Assembly (NCBI GenBank): GCA_021790035.1
Contig: JAJYIO010000008.1
Span: 1 to 16,113 of the forward strand
Length of the DNA: 16,113 nucleotides
Direction: 5' to 3'
Source of the DNA: a bacterium
GTDB lineage: Bacteria > Cyanobacteriota > Sericytochromatia > S15B-MN24 > VGJW01
Positions 1-7,793 of the stretch are shown piece by piece (position 1 is the first letter of the stretch; every line of letters starts with the position of its first letter). Position numbers and translations under genes: made by a program. Under the pieces are notes generated by a model. The model was not told where the DNA came from, did no database searches, and saw only the letters and a program-made list of their open reading frames with translations.

Positions 1-702
1 GGGACCGCCCGGGCCTGCCGGGCCGCCGGGGCCACGATCCTGCGGGGCGGAGCCTTCAAGCCGCGCACCAGCCCCTATGCGTTCCAGGGCCTCGGCGAGC
101 GCGCCCTCGAATACCTCGCGGAGGCACGCGCCGAGCTGGACATGCCGATCATCACGGAGGTCATGGATTCCGAGGATGTCGGCCTGGTCGCCCGGTACGC
201 CGACATCATGCAGATCGGCGCCCGCAACATGCAGAATTACACCCTGCTGCGCAAGGTCGCCCGGACCGGCAAGCCGATCATGCTCAAGCGCGGCCCCTCG
301 GCCACGATAGAGGAGTTCCTCCTGGCCGCGGAGTACCTGCTGAGCGAGGGAAACGACCAGGTCATGCTCTGCGAGCGAGGCATCCGCACCCACGAGAACG
401 CGTACACTCGCAACACCCTCGACATCTCGGCGGTGCCGGTGATCAAGCGCGAGAGCCATCTGCCGGTGATCGTCGACCCCAGCCACGGCACGGGCAAGTG
501 GTACCTGGTCGGGCCCATGGCCAAGGCCGCTCTGGTCGCCGGAGCAGACGGCCTCATGCTGGAGGTTCATCCCCGGCCCGCAGAGGCCCTGTCGGATGGT
601 CCCCAGGCGCTCCTGCCCGACACGTTCTCGCGCCTCATGGCCGAGCTTTCCGAGCTCAAGGGCGTGATACACCGCTACGCGACGCAGCCTGTCGAAGCCT
701 AG
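1..702 (+). CDS. aroF: 3-deoxy-7-phosphoheptulonate (DAHP) synthase, C-terminal part (5' end outside window)
   Basis: This encodes the enzyme that condenses phosphoenolpyruvate and erythrose 4-phosphate, the first step of the shikimate pathway in the cytoplasm. The frame is open from base 1, so the N-terminus lies upstream of the window; 233 codons are visible. Type I-beta DAHP synthase motifs appear in order: RGGAFKPRTSPYAFQG near the start, YADIMQIGARNMQNY (about 71-85), LKRGPSATIEEF, CERGIRT, and VIVDPSHGTGKW with its conserved His. The C-terminus LEVHPRPAEALSDG is typical. No fused chorismate mutase is visible in this part. The stop is 16 bp before tyrA, and both feed aromatic amino acid synthesis with aroA downstream, so one operon is likely. 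The family is certain; the exact symbol (aroF, aroG or aroA in Bacillus usage) depends on naming tradition. Confidence 0.95.
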   Translation, partial: GTARACRAAGATILRGGAFKPRTSPYAFQGLGERALEYLAEARAELDMPIITEVMDSEDVGLVARYADIMQIGARNMQNYTLLRKVARTGKPIMLKRGPSATIEEFLLAAEYLLSEGNDQVMLCERGIRTHENAYTRNTLDISAVPVIKRESHLPVIVDPSHGTGKWYLVGPMAKAALVAGADGLMLEVHPRPAEALSDGPQALLPDTFSRLMAELSELKGVIHRYATQPVEA

Positions 703-718
703 CTGGACCGCAGATTCG

Positions 719-1561
719 ATGGTCAGGGTCGCGATCCTCGGCCTGGGATCCATCGGCGGATCGATCGCGCTGGACCTCTCGCGAGTACACGAGGTCCGGG
801 GCTTCGATCCCGACCCTGCGAGCGGCGAAGCAGCCACCGCCGCCGGAATTCGCGTGTTCAAGACGCCCGAGCAGGCCCTCGCGAACGCGGAGCTGGCCGT
901 CCTCTGCGCGCCACTAGGCAAGCTCCCGGGCCTGATCGAGGCCCTGGCGTCCCACGTGGACGCGGGTTCCGTAGTGACCGACGTCGGCGGGGTCAAGGCC
1001 CCGGTCGTCAAGGCGGGACGCCGCCTCCTGCCAGGGTCTTTCGTCGGCGGGCACCCGATGGCCGGCTCGACAGGGCAGGGTTTCGCCGCCGCCCGCACCG
1101 GCGTCTTCGTGGACGCGCCGTGGGCCCTCACGCCCGACGGGCGCGCCGAGCAAGAAGCCGCGGCCCGGGTGCGCGAGATCCTGGCACCGACCGGGGCGCG
1201 GTTCTTCGAATGCGACGCCCAGGCCCACGATCGGGCCGTGGCGTTCACCAGCCACGTGCCCTACCTGATGTCGGTCGCCATCGCCCGGGCGGCGCGGGGA
1301 GCACGAGACGAGGGCCTGGCCGAGATCTCCGAACTCGTCGGGCCGGGTTTTTGCGACGTCACGCGCCTGGCGATGACGCCCGTTCAGCTGGGCCACGACA
1401 TGGCGTTCGAGAATCGCGATGCCGTGCTCGCGGCGCTCGCCGCTCTCCGTCATCAGATCGCCCAGGCCGAGATCCTGCTGCAGGGCGACCTCGACAGCGC
1501 CTTTGCAACCTGGAGCGAGGGCGCCGCGACCTGGCGCGCCGCCCTGTCCTGGCCCCGTTGA
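719..1561 (+). CDS. tyrA: Prephenate dehydrogenase (TyrA)
   Basis: A 280-aa NAD(P)-dependent dehydrogenase that oxidatively decarboxylates prephenate to 4-hydroxyphenylpyruvate for tyrosine. The N-terminus MVRVAILGLGSIGGSIALDL is a Rossmann GxGxxG nucleotide-binding fold. The family signature GGHPMAGSTGQG lies near residues 110-121, AFTSHVPYLMS near 175-185 holds the substrate-site His, and GPGFCDVTRLA follows. At 280 residues it lacks the C-terminal ACT regulatory domain of longer homologues, so tyrosine feedback may act elsewhere (inference). The ATG at 719 puts the Rossmann strand right at the N-terminus, as in the family; no strong Shine-Dalgarno is visible, so translation may be coupled to aroF. 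An arogenate preference cannot be excluded from sequence alone. Confidence 0.93.
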   Translation: MVRVAILGLGSIGGSIALDLSRVHEVRGFDPDPASGEAATAAGIRVFKTPEQALANAELAVLCAPLGKLPGLIEALASHVDAGSVVTDVGGVKAPVVKAGRRLLPGSFVGGHPMAGSTGQGFAAARTGVFVDAPWALTPDGRAEQEAAARVREILAPTGARFFECDAQAHDRAVAFTSHVPYLMSVAIARAARGARDEGLAEISELVGPGFCDVTRLAMTPVQLGHDMAFENRDAVLAALAALRHQIAQAEILLQGDLDSAFATWSEGAATWRAALSWPR

Positions 1562-1578
1562 TGGCGAGAATCCGATGA
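1561..1578 (+). other. Five-codon mini-ORF bridging tyrA and aroA
   Basis: The ATG at 1561 shares its A with the tyrA TGA stop (TGATG). It is followed by codons for Ala, Arg, Ile and Arg. Its own stop TGA (1576-1578) overlaps the aroA ATG as ATGA. This chain could let ribosomes pass from tyrA to aroA by stop/start coupling where aroA has no clear Shine-Dalgarno. It is seen directly in the sequence, but any function is inference and chance is quite possible. Confidence 0.25.
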
Positions 1579-2915
1579 CCGCCCCGGCCGACACCCGGAC
1601 CGTCCGGGCGGGTGGACCGCTTCGCGGGACGATCCGCGTGCCGGGCGACAAGTCCATCAGCCACCGGGCCGTGATGTTCAACGCCATCGCCGAAGGCACC
1701 GCCGTGGTCCGGAACTTCCTCGCCGGCGAGGACTGCCTGGCGACCATCCGCTGTCTCGAGGCCCTCGGGGTGCCCATCGTCGAGCTGCCCGCCGGACCAC
1801 GAGACGGCGGTGGTCCGTCCCGCTCGGCCTTCGAGGTTCGTGGCGTCGGCCTCGAGGGTTTGCAAGAGCCCGCGGAAATTCTCGACGTCGGCAACTCGGG
1901 AACCAGCATCCGGTTGCTCCTGGGGCTCCTGGCAAACCTCGACGGCCTTGCCGTGCTCACCGGCGACGCCTCGATCCGCCGCCGGCCGATGGGACGCGTC
2001 GTGCGTCTGCTGGCCGAGATGGGCGTGCGCATCGACGGCCGATCGAGCGGCGATCGCGCTCCGCTGGCGGTGCGCGGTGGCCATACGCACGGCGCCAGGA
2101 TCGCCAGCCCCGTCGCGAGCGCCCAGGTCAAGAGCGCGGTCTTGCTGGCTGCGCTGGGCGCAGAAGGCGAGACGTCCTTCTCTGAGCCCGTGCCCTCTCG
2201 GGACCACACCGAGCGAATGCTGACGGCCATGGGCGTACCGGTGGCCGTGCTCGGGCGCGAGATCCTGGTGACCGGAGGGAACCGTCTGGTGGCAAGGTCG
2301 ATCGCCGTTCCTGGCGATCTTTCGTCTGCGGCCTTCTGGCTCGCGGCCGCTGCGGTCGTGCCGGGCAGCGAGCTGCGGCTCGAAGACGTCGGACTCAATC
2401 CCACCCGGACCGGCATCCTGGACATCCTGCGCGACATGGGCGCCCCGGTGGAGCTCCTCGACGAGGCCGACGAGGCGGGGGAGCCCCTGGGCGACATCAA
2501 GGTGGCATCTGGCGAACTCGATGCGGTGACGGTCGGCGGGGAGCTGCTGGTGCGTGCGATCGACGAGGTGCCGATCGTGGCCCTCTTGATGGCGTGCGCC
2601 CGCGGCCGGTCAGAGATCCGGGATGCCAGCGAGCTGCGGGTCAAGGAATCCGATCGCCTGTCGGCGATCGCCGCCTCTCTTGGCGCGCTCGGTGCGCGAA
2701 TCCAGGAACTTCCCGACGGCCTCGTCATCGAGGGCCCGACCCGCTGGAAGGGCGGTACGGTCGACACGCGCGGGGACCACCGGATCGCCATGACCTGTGC
2801 CGTGGCGGCCCTCATGGCCGACGGCCCCGTCACCATTCACCACACCGCCTGCACCGAGACGTCCTACCCGGGATTCTGGGACACGCTCGCCGAGCAAGGA
2901 CCGATCGTCGAGTAG
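1575..2915 (+). CDS. aroA: 3-phosphoshikimate 1-carboxyvinyltransferase (EPSP synthase, AroA)
   Basis: Transfers the enolpyruvyl group of PEP to shikimate 3-phosphate, the sixth shikimate step, in the cytoplasm. It is 446 aa, normal for the family. Motifs include GDKSISHRAVMF (Lys26 and Arg31 region), DVGNSGTSIRLLLG (about 105-118), RRPMGRV (137-142), ASAQVKSAVLLA (181-192), SRDHTERML, DLSSAAFWLAAAA, GLNPTRTGI, RVKESDRL and DHRIAM. The pattern resembles Bacillus AroA closely. The glycine in the NSGTS loop is present, so nothing here suggests an altered-loop, inhibitor-insensitive form. The reading frame extends upstream over tyrA, but ATG 1575 is right because homology begins there with MTAPADTRTVRAGGPLRG. 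It lies 13 bp after the tyrA stop. The gene ends 25 bp from a convergent gene. Confidence 0.95.
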   Translation: MTAPADTRTVRAGGPLRGTIRVPGDKSISHRAVMFNAIAEGTAVVRNFLAGEDCLATIRCLEALGVPIVELPAGPRDGGGPSRSAFEVRGVGLEGLQEPAEILDVGNSGTSIRLLLGLLANLDGLAVLTGDASIRRRPMGRVVRLLAEMGVRIDGRSSGDRAPLAVRGGHTHGARIASPVASAQVKSAVLLAALGAEGETSFSEPVPSRDHTERMLTAMGVPVAVLGREILVTGGNRLVARSIAVPGDLSSAAFWLAAAAVVPGSELRLEDVGLNPTRTGILDILRDMGAPVELLDEADEAGEPLGDIKVASGELDAVTVGGELLVRAIDEVPIVALLMACARGRSEIRDASELRVKESDRLSAIAASLGALGARIQELPDGLVIEGPTRWKGGTVDTRGDHRIAMTCAVAALMADGPVTIHHTACTETSYPGFWDTLAEQGPIVE

Positions 2916-2940
2916 CGCAAGGTGGGACCGGGCAAGCGCC

Positions 2941-4002
2941 CTACCTGTGGCTCGGCTGGACGGCCGGCGGATCGACGACGGCGTGGACCTGCCGTCCCAG
3001 CCAGCTCAACCCTTTGGCGATCGCATGGCGATTCTGGACGATCGCGGTGCCGAAGAGGAGGACGCCTCCGAGCGCCCCCAGCACCAGGCCGGCCGGAGCG
3101 CCGATGAGCGTGCCCTCTGTGAACGCACTGGCCGTGAGCAGGCTGCCTCCGGCGATCTGGGCGCCGCCCTCGACCGCCGCCTCGGTGTTGTGCTTGCGCA
3201 GCGAAGAAACGAGCTGGAAGGTGCCAGAGAGCATGCTGGCGATGCCGCCGATGGGAGCGCCAGGCCCCACGCCAACCTCCCCGGGATCTGCCAGGGCCGT
3301 CGCCCCGAGGCTCCGCAGTCCGGTGTTGACGGTCCGGGCCACGGTCGCCGAGAGCGAGGACACGCCGGACAGCGTCGTGAGGCCGGCGATCGCCAGATCC
3401 TTGGAACCCTGCAGCGCCTGGCCGCGCTCCATCTCCGCCAGGCCGATGCCCGTTCCGACCAGTCCCGCGGGCAGCGCGAGAAACGCGCCGAGATTCCCCA
3501 GGTGCTGGACGGGCCTGGGAACGGCCCGGGTCAGGGGGGAACTGGCGATGTCGGCAGCCAGGCTGGACGAGGCCTCGGATTCGGTGCTCCACGGCGAGGA
3601 CTCGGGAGCCATGGATGCCATGAAGCCGGCCCGAAGGTAGAGGTTGGCCTCCTGCGCCAGGCTGAAGGCGGTCGTCACGTTGCCCGGAGTGCCGACGGCC
3701 ATCCGCGCGGCGCCGAGGTTGTTCTGATCCTGCTGCAACTTGGCATCGACGACGGCCGGGCTCTGAAGCCCCTGCTCGAGGCACTGCCCCGCGGCGCCAG
3801 GCCCACCGCATGCCAGACCGGATACGACGGGCGCCTGCGGCGTGGATGGAGACGGTGCAGCCGTCTGGACGGGCAGCCTCCGCAGCCGCGACGGCCGTTC
3901 CCCGCGCACTCTCGACGACAGGCTCAACGTATCCGCCGCAGCGAGGACGGCGTTCACGCTCCTCGGGGCCGAGCTGGGTCTAGCCCTCAAGACGCTCGGC
4001 AC
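2941..4002 (-). CDS. Unrecognised Gly/Ala/Ser-rich protein with several hydrophobic segments
   Basis: I do not recognise this about 353-aa protein. The frame runs open far upstream across rpsA, but that part is antisense shadow. I chose GTG 4002 because AAAGG lies 8 nt before it and because a gene starting further upstream would run into rpsA. The N-terminal ~60 residues are Arg/Ser/Pro-rich and likely unstructured, followed by a Gln/Ala-rich part (LQQDQNNLGAARMAVG). Four or five small-residue hydrophobic stretches follow, for example LGAFLALPAGLVGTGIGLAE and GAPAGLVLGALGGVLLFGTA. These look like weak membrane or hairpin segments separated by polar turns. The end is basic (HRAIAKG-like, then SHR). 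It is convergent with aroA (25 bp apart) and divergent from rpsA. It occupies the slot where cmk or ispH often stand in aroA-rpsA clusters. The start is uncertain; that the reading frame is real is moderately likely from its amino-acid pattern and position. Confidence 0.55.
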   Translation of the reverse strand: MPSVLRARPSSAPRSVNAVLAAADTLSLSSRVRGERPSRLRRLPVQTAAPSPSTPQAPVVSGLACGGPGAAGQCLEQGLQSPAVVDAKLQQDQNNLGAARMAVGTPGNVTTAFSLAQEANLYLRAGFMASMAPESSPWSTESEASSSLAADIASSPLTRAVPRPVQHLGNLGAFLALPAGLVGTGIGLAEMERGQALQGSKDLAIAGLTTLSGVSSLSATVARTVNTGLRSLGATALADPGEVGVGPGAPIGGIASMLSGTFQLVSSLRKHNTEAAVEGGAQIAGGSLLTASAFTEGTLIGAPAGLVLGALGGVLLFGTAIVQNRHAIAKGLSWLGRQVHAVVDPPAVQPSHR

Positions 4003-4078
4003 AAACCCGACCTTTCGAGCCGCTGACGCGCTCTCGATGGCCGTTCTCCTCCACGATTGGCACCGTGAATCCAGAATT

Positions 4079-4084
4079 TTTATA
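4079..4084 (-). promoter_or_regulatory. Possible -10 element for the minus-strand gene ending at 2941
   Basis: On the minus strand this reads TATAAA, in a rare AT-rich patch (CCTATAAAAATTC) between the divergent genes. Transcription would begin near 4072 and give a leader of about 70 nt before GTG 4002. No convincing -35 is seen at 16-18 bp, so this is tentative. Confidence 0.35.
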
Positions 4085-4162
4085 GGCCGCTTCGGCTTCG
4101 AACTTGCGAATCGACCGGCCAGCCCCCACTTCTCCGGACACCTGGCGCTCCGGTTTTCCACA

Positions 4163-4171
4163 TGGTATGCT
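4163..4171 (+). promoter_or_regulatory. Extended -10 promoter element for rpsA
   Basis: TGGTATGCT fits the extended -10 form TGnTAnnnT. The predicted transcription start near 4178 gives a leader of 38-50 nt before the two candidate rpsA starts. The -35 region is poor, as is usual for extended -10 promoters. The same motif form precedes the tRNA-Val, GT20 and both MNT genes in this window. Confidence 0.5.
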
Positions 4172-4215
4172 TCCCATTCGGGCTCCGGCCTGAAAATTAG
4201 AACGAAGAGAAGGTC

Positions 4216-5328
4216 TTGAATTCCCTCATGAGTGCACTGGATCAAATTTCCGCCGAGGTCGAGGAGGTCATCGATTACGATTCGACCTTCGTCGATCTGC
4301 AGCAGGGCGACATCGTCAAGGGCCGAGTAGTCCGCGTTTCCCCCGACGAAATCCTCGTGGACGTCGGCGGCAAGTCCGAGGGCGTGATTCCCATCAAGGA
4401 GCTCTCGAGCCAGCCGATCCCCAATCTCCGCGAGTTCATCAAGGAGGGCGAGGAGCTCGAGCTCTATGTTCTCCGCGAGGAAGACGAGGACGGCCAGCTT
4501 ACGCTGAGCAAGCGTCGGGTCGATCAGGCTCGGGGCTGGGTTCAGGCCACCAAGGACTTCGAGGAGGAGAACGTCATCCACGCCAGGGTCACCGGCGTGG
4601 TCAAGGGCGGTGTCATCGTCGATGCGTACAAGCTGCGCGGCTTCGTCCCGGCCAGCCAGCTCCGGACCAAGGGTTCGCACGAGGATCTCGTGGGCCAGGA
4701 GCTGCCGCTCAAGATCATCGAGGTCGACCAGCGCCGCAACAAGCTGATCCTTTCGCATCGGCAGGCTGTCGCCGCAGAAAAGGGCAAGCTTCGCGCCGAG
4801 ATCCTGCAGAACCTCGAGGTCGGCCAGACGGTCACGGGCAAGGTCGTGCGCATCGCCGACTTCGGCGCGTTCGTCGATCTCGGCGGCATCGATGGCCTCT
4901 TGCCCATCAGCGAGATCTCCTGGCAGCGCATCCAGCACCCATCCAACGTCCTCAACATCGGCGACGAGTTCACCCTCAAGGTGCTCAAGGTCGATCGCGA
5001 ATCTCACAAGATCTCCCTGTCGCTCAAGCAGCTCCAGGAGGATCCGTGGGCCACGCTCGCCCAGCGCTATCACGAGGGCCAGCTGATCAACGGCAAGGTC
5101 ACCAAGCTCGCGAGCTTCGGGGCCTTCGTCGAGATCGAGCCCGGCGTCGAGGCCCTGCTGCCCACCGCCGAGATGGCCGACCACCAGGTCAAGCCCGAGG
5201 AAGTCGTCGAGGTCGGTCAGGAGATCCAGGCCCTCATCAAGCGGTTCCGTCCCGACGAGAAGCGGATTTCCCTCTCGCTGCGCGATCTGGGATCTGGCGG
5301 CAGTGGATCCGACGAGGACGAAGACTAG
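4216..5328 (+). CDS. rpsA: 30S ribosomal protein S1 (four S1 domains)
   Basis: An RNA-binding protein of the small ribosomal subunit that helps mRNA docking at initiation. Four S1 (OB-fold) repeats are visible: residues about 30-100 (GDIVKGRVVRVSPDEILVDV), 118-185 (VIHARVTGVVKGGVIVDAYK), 203-275 (VTGKVVRIADFGAFVDLGG) and 290-360 (INGKVTKLASFGAFVEIEPG). Repeats 3 and 4 carry the best FGAFV consensus. The tail is acidic (GSGGSGSDEDED). At about 370 aa with four domains it matches the Gram-positive-like form rather than the six-domain enterobacterial one. Two starts are possible: TTG 4216, with GAAGAG about 6 nt upstream, and ATG 4228, with GAGAAGG 14 nt upstream. I keep TTG but ATG is nearly as likely. 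The end overlaps the next gene by 26 bp. Confidence 0.92.
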   Translation: MNSLMSALDQISAEVEEVIDYDSTFVDLQQGDIVKGRVVRVSPDEILVDVGGKSEGVIPIKELSSQPIPNLREFIKEGEELELYVLREEDEDGQLTLSKRRVDQARGWVQATKDFEEENVIHARVTGVVKGGVIVDAYKLRGFVPASQLRTKGSHEDLVGQELPLKIIEVDQRRNKLILSHRQAVAAEKGKLRAEILQNLEVGQTVTGKVVRIADFGAFVDLGGIDGLLPISEISWQRIQHPSNVLNIGDEFTLKVLKVDRESHKISLSLKQLQEDPWATLAQRYHEGQLINGKVTKLASFGAFVEIEPGVEALLPTAEMADHQVKPEEVVEVGQEIQALIKRFRPDEKRISLSLRDLGSGGSGSDEDED

Positions 5329-6757
5329 CCCTCGAGGCGGAGTCATCACGGCCGTCGCCCCCGGTTCGCTGGGAGCGGCGGCCGGACTGTCTGTCGGCGA
5401 TCGCCTGGAAGCCATCGACGGGCAGTTGCTCGAGGACCTCATCGATTTCCGCTTCGCCGCAGCCGAGCCCGAGATCGAGGTCGCGTTCTGGCGCGACGAC
5501 CAGCGCCGGATCGTACGCATCGTCAAGGATCCAGACGCGGATCTGGGTCTTTCCTTCGCCGATGCCGTCTTCGACCGCGTGCGGCAGTGTGCCAATCGCT
5601 GCGAGTTCTGCTTCATCCATCAGATGCCCGGCTACCCGGGCTCGCAGGCCGCGCTGCGACAGGTCGAGGTTCCCCTGCGGCGTTCGCTCTACATCGAAGA
5701 TGACGATTACCGACTGTCGTTCCTCCAGGGCAACTTCATCACGATGACCAACCTCTCGGAGCGGGATTGGCGGCGCATCGCGGCCATGCACCTCGCGCCC
5801 CTTTACATCTCCATCCACACCACCGATCCCGATCTGCGCGCCGAGATCCTGGGACAGCCGCTGGCCCGCAAGCTCCACGCTCAGCTGGACCGTCTGGCGT
5901 CCCTGGGCATCGACTTCCACGGCCAGATCGTCCTGGCGCCGGGCCGCAACGACGGCGCAGCGCTCGACCGCACCATCACCGAGTCGATCAGCCGCTGGCA
6001 TCCTCACCTCCTCTCGCTCTGCATCGTGCCCTACGGAGCGACGGCCTTCCGCCAGACCAATCACCTCGCCGAGCTTCCCCTCCCGACGCCTTCGTGGTGC
6101 GCCTCGGTCATCCGACAGGTACGCGCCCACCAGAGGCGGTTCAAGCGGGAACAGGGCGATCCGATCGTCCGGCTCGCGGACGAGTTCTACCTGCAAGCCG
6201 GGGAGCCGTTTCCTGGAGTGGCCCATTACGCGAGCTTTTCCAATCTGGGCGACGGCATCGGCGGCGTGCGCCTCTTGTGGCACGAGTGGGCGCGACTCGA
6301 AAGGAAGCTGCCCGACCGGCTGGATGCGCCGAGATCGGCGACGATCGTCACGGGCCTTGCCGCAGCCCCGGTCCTGGCTCCCATCGTCGCCCGGCTCAAC
6401 TTGGTGGAGAACCTCGATGTGCGCCTCTTGCCCTTGCCCAGCCGGTTCTGGGGGGATGCGATCACGGTGACCGGCCTCCTGACCGGCTCGGACCTCGAGC
6501 AGGGGCTCAAGGAGTCGGCAGCGGAGCGGGGTCAGGATGCCTCCCGCCCGTCCACGGTCTGGATCCCCGACATCATGCTCCGGCCGGGATCCCCGACCTT
6601 TCTCGACGATCGCACGGTTCTCGAAATCTCCCGTGCCACCGGCGAGCAACTGATCGTGCTGCCCGCTGACGCCCGCGGTCTGTTCACGGCGGCCGTCGAG
6701 CCGGAGCGGCTGGCAGACCTGGGCGCCGAGCGCTGGTACGGCAGCTACTACGCCTGA
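5303..6757 (+). CDS. DUF512 family PDZ/radical-SAM iron-sulfur protein
   Basis: A 484-aa member of the family that joins an N-terminal PDZ-like domain, a radical-SAM core and a C-terminal DUF512 domain; the reaction is not known. Residues about 11-75 are PDZ-like (GGVITAVAPGSLGAAAGLSV). The cluster motif CANRCEFC places Cys96, Cys100 and Cys103 as CxxxCxxC. The family signature YIEDDDYRLSFLQGNF is at 130-145, followed by ITMTNL. A segment of about 15 residues between MPGYPG and LYIEDDDYR appears longer than in homologues I remember. DUF512 features follow: DEFYLQAGEPFPG and FSNLGDGIGGVRLL. The start is GTG 5303, inside rpsA, because no start codon is available just after the rpsA stop and PDZ homology begins soon after. 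The overlap suggests co-transcription with rpsA. In Firmicutes this family often lies beside der. Confidence 0.88.
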   Translation: MDPTRTKTSPRGGVITAVAPGSLGAAAGLSVGDRLEAIDGQLLEDLIDFRFAAAEPEIEVAFWRDDQRRIVRIVKDPDADLGLSFADAVFDRVRQCANRCEFCFIHQMPGYPGSQAALRQVEVPLRRSLYIEDDDYRLSFLQGNFITMTNLSERDWRRIAAMHLAPLYISIHTTDPDLRAEILGQPLARKLHAQLDRLASLGIDFHGQIVLAPGRNDGAALDRTITESISRWHPHLLSLCIVPYGATAFRQTNHLAELPLPTPSWCASVIRQVRAHQRRFKREQGDPIVRLADEFYLQAGEPFPGVAHYASFSNLGDGIGGVRLLWHEWARLERKLPDRLDAPRSATIVTGLAAAPVLAPIVARLNLVENLDVRLLPLPSRFWGDAITVTGLLTGSDLEQGLKESAAERGQDASRPSTVWIPDIMLRPGSPTFLDDRTVLEISRATGEQLIVLPADARGLFTAAVEPERLADLGAERWYGSYYA

Positions 6758-6911
6758 TCGCCCACCGGCAAGACCCTGGCGGACGCTGCTCGCTGCCGCG
6801 GCACGCCACCGGCTGGCCTGGCCTGGCGGAAGGTTTTGTGGCCTATCTGCCGGGTACGCTAGCTGCAGCGCCGAGAAGGTAGCCCGCAGCGAACCATCGC
6901 GAGGGAGTCGC

Positions 6912-7574
6912 ATGAGAAGCCAGGCCCCCGTGAAAGTGATCTCCGCCGGGCGGGTCGATGTCCGCCGGACGCTCGCGTTCGGCTGGGAAAGGACCAGGGC
7001 CAATCTGGGCTTCTGGATTCTGGCGACGGTCCTCTTGGCGGGCGGCAGCTCGATCCTCGGCGGGATCGCCCACCTGGCAGGCCCGCTGGGCTTGCCCTTG
7101 CTGGTGGCCAACCTCTTCGTCCCGGGGATCCTGGCGATCGGCTACACGCAGCTCGGCATCGACGTGGCCGCCGGCAAGCCGCCCCGCGCCGAGGTCATGT
7201 GGGCGGGGTGGCGTCAGACGATCAGCTTCTTCGTGGTGGGATCCCTCGTCGGCCTCGTGGTGTTGATCGGAACGCTCCTCTTCGTGGTTCCCGGGATCGT
7301 CTGGTCGGCCCAGTTCATGATGGCCCCGCACTTCGTCGTGGACCGCAAGATCGGCCCCCTGGCTGCGATGAGGGCGAGTTCGATCGCCACCAAGGGGATC
7401 AAGGGGCCGCTCCTCACCTTCACCTTCTGGTTGACGATGCTAAACATCGCCGGACTGCTGTGCCTCGGCGTCGGCATTCTTGTTACCGGGCCGATCACGA
7501 CGATCGCAATGGGCCTGGTCTTCCGCGAGATCGCCTCGGCTCGCAAGCGGGAACTCGCGCAGCTCGGACTCTGA
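6912..7574 (+). CDS. Polytopic membrane protein, similar in pattern to DUF975/YciC-like proteins
   Basis: A 220-aa integral membrane protein with about five or six hydrophobic segments: roughly residues 35-57, 60-82, 103-125, 126-140, 160-182 and 185-203. The central FVVPGIVWSAQFMMAPHFVV, followed by DRKIGPLAAMRASSIATKG, matches the architecture of a broad family (PGIxxxxRxxxxPxxxxD...AxxxS) found in DUF975 and glycerophosphodiester phosphodiesterase membrane domains. That family is poorly characterised. The ATG at 6912 has GAGGGAG about 6 nt upstream. A TACGCT box at 6855-6860 could be its -10. It stands alone, 154 bp after the DUF512 gene, and is followed by a dispersed repeat. No function is assigned. 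Confidence 0.8.
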   Translation: MRSQAPVKVISAGRVDVRRTLAFGWERTRANLGFWILATVLLAGGSSILGGIAHLAGPLGLPLLVANLFVPGILAIGYTQLGIDVAAGKPPRAEVMWAGWRQTISFFVVGSLVGLVVLIGTLLFVVPGIVWSAQFMMAPHFVVDRKIGPLAAMRASSIATKGIKGPLLTFTFWLTMLNIAGLLCLGVGILVTGPITTIAMGLVFREIASARKRELAQLGL

Positions 7575-7617
7575 ACCGGCTCACAAGAAACTCTTCTCTC
7601 CGGCTGCGCCGGCGGTG

Positions 7618-7706
7618 ACTTGCAGGGGGCCTGGCCCCCCGCAAACTACCCCCCGCTGCGGGCAAGCTGCTACGTAGCCCCGCGCAGCAGGTGGCGTTTC
7701 ATTCGA
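7618..7706 (+). repeat. 89-bp dispersed repeat, copy A (inverted copy at 15993-16081)
   Basis: These 89 bp match the reverse complement of 15993-16081 at 84 of 89 positions with no gap. Weaker similarity extends outward to about 7586 on the left (AGAAACTC in both copies). It contains short palindromes: GGGGGCC-T-GGCCCCC at 7625-7639, CCCGC-T-GCGGG near 7652-7662, and GCTACGTAGC near 7669-7678. It lies in the intergenic space after the membrane-protein gene and has no plausible reading frame of its own. It is probably a REP- or MITE-like genomic repeat. Confidence 0.85.
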
Positions 7707-7793
7707 GACTGTCGGCGCAGACGGTGGGTAACTCACATGGATCCGAAGACGTCCGCCCACCGAGGAAAGTCGCGCATCGCCCCAAGGACGGCG

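Noticed and set aside
914..2836. A 640-codon minus-strand ORF opposite tyrA and aroA
   Set aside because: Arg/Ser/Pro-rich low-complexity translation, fully opposite two certain genes.
1575..2915. Herbicide-insensitive class of EPSP synthase
   Set aside because: The active-site loop NSGTSIR retains the usual glycine and the sequence follows the Bacillus AroA pattern, so nothing supports unusual inhibitor tolerance.
2941..5616. A minus-strand ORF of 891 codons
   Set aside because: Its upstream two thirds are antisense to rpsA and the DUF512 gene, whose domains are unmistakable. GC-rich codon bias keeps the opposite frame open. Only the 2941-4002 part is kept.
7618..7706. CRISPR array or phage attachment site at the repeated GC-rich sequence
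   Set aside because: There are only two copies, inverted and far apart, with no regularly spaced units and no adjacent cas or integrase genes.
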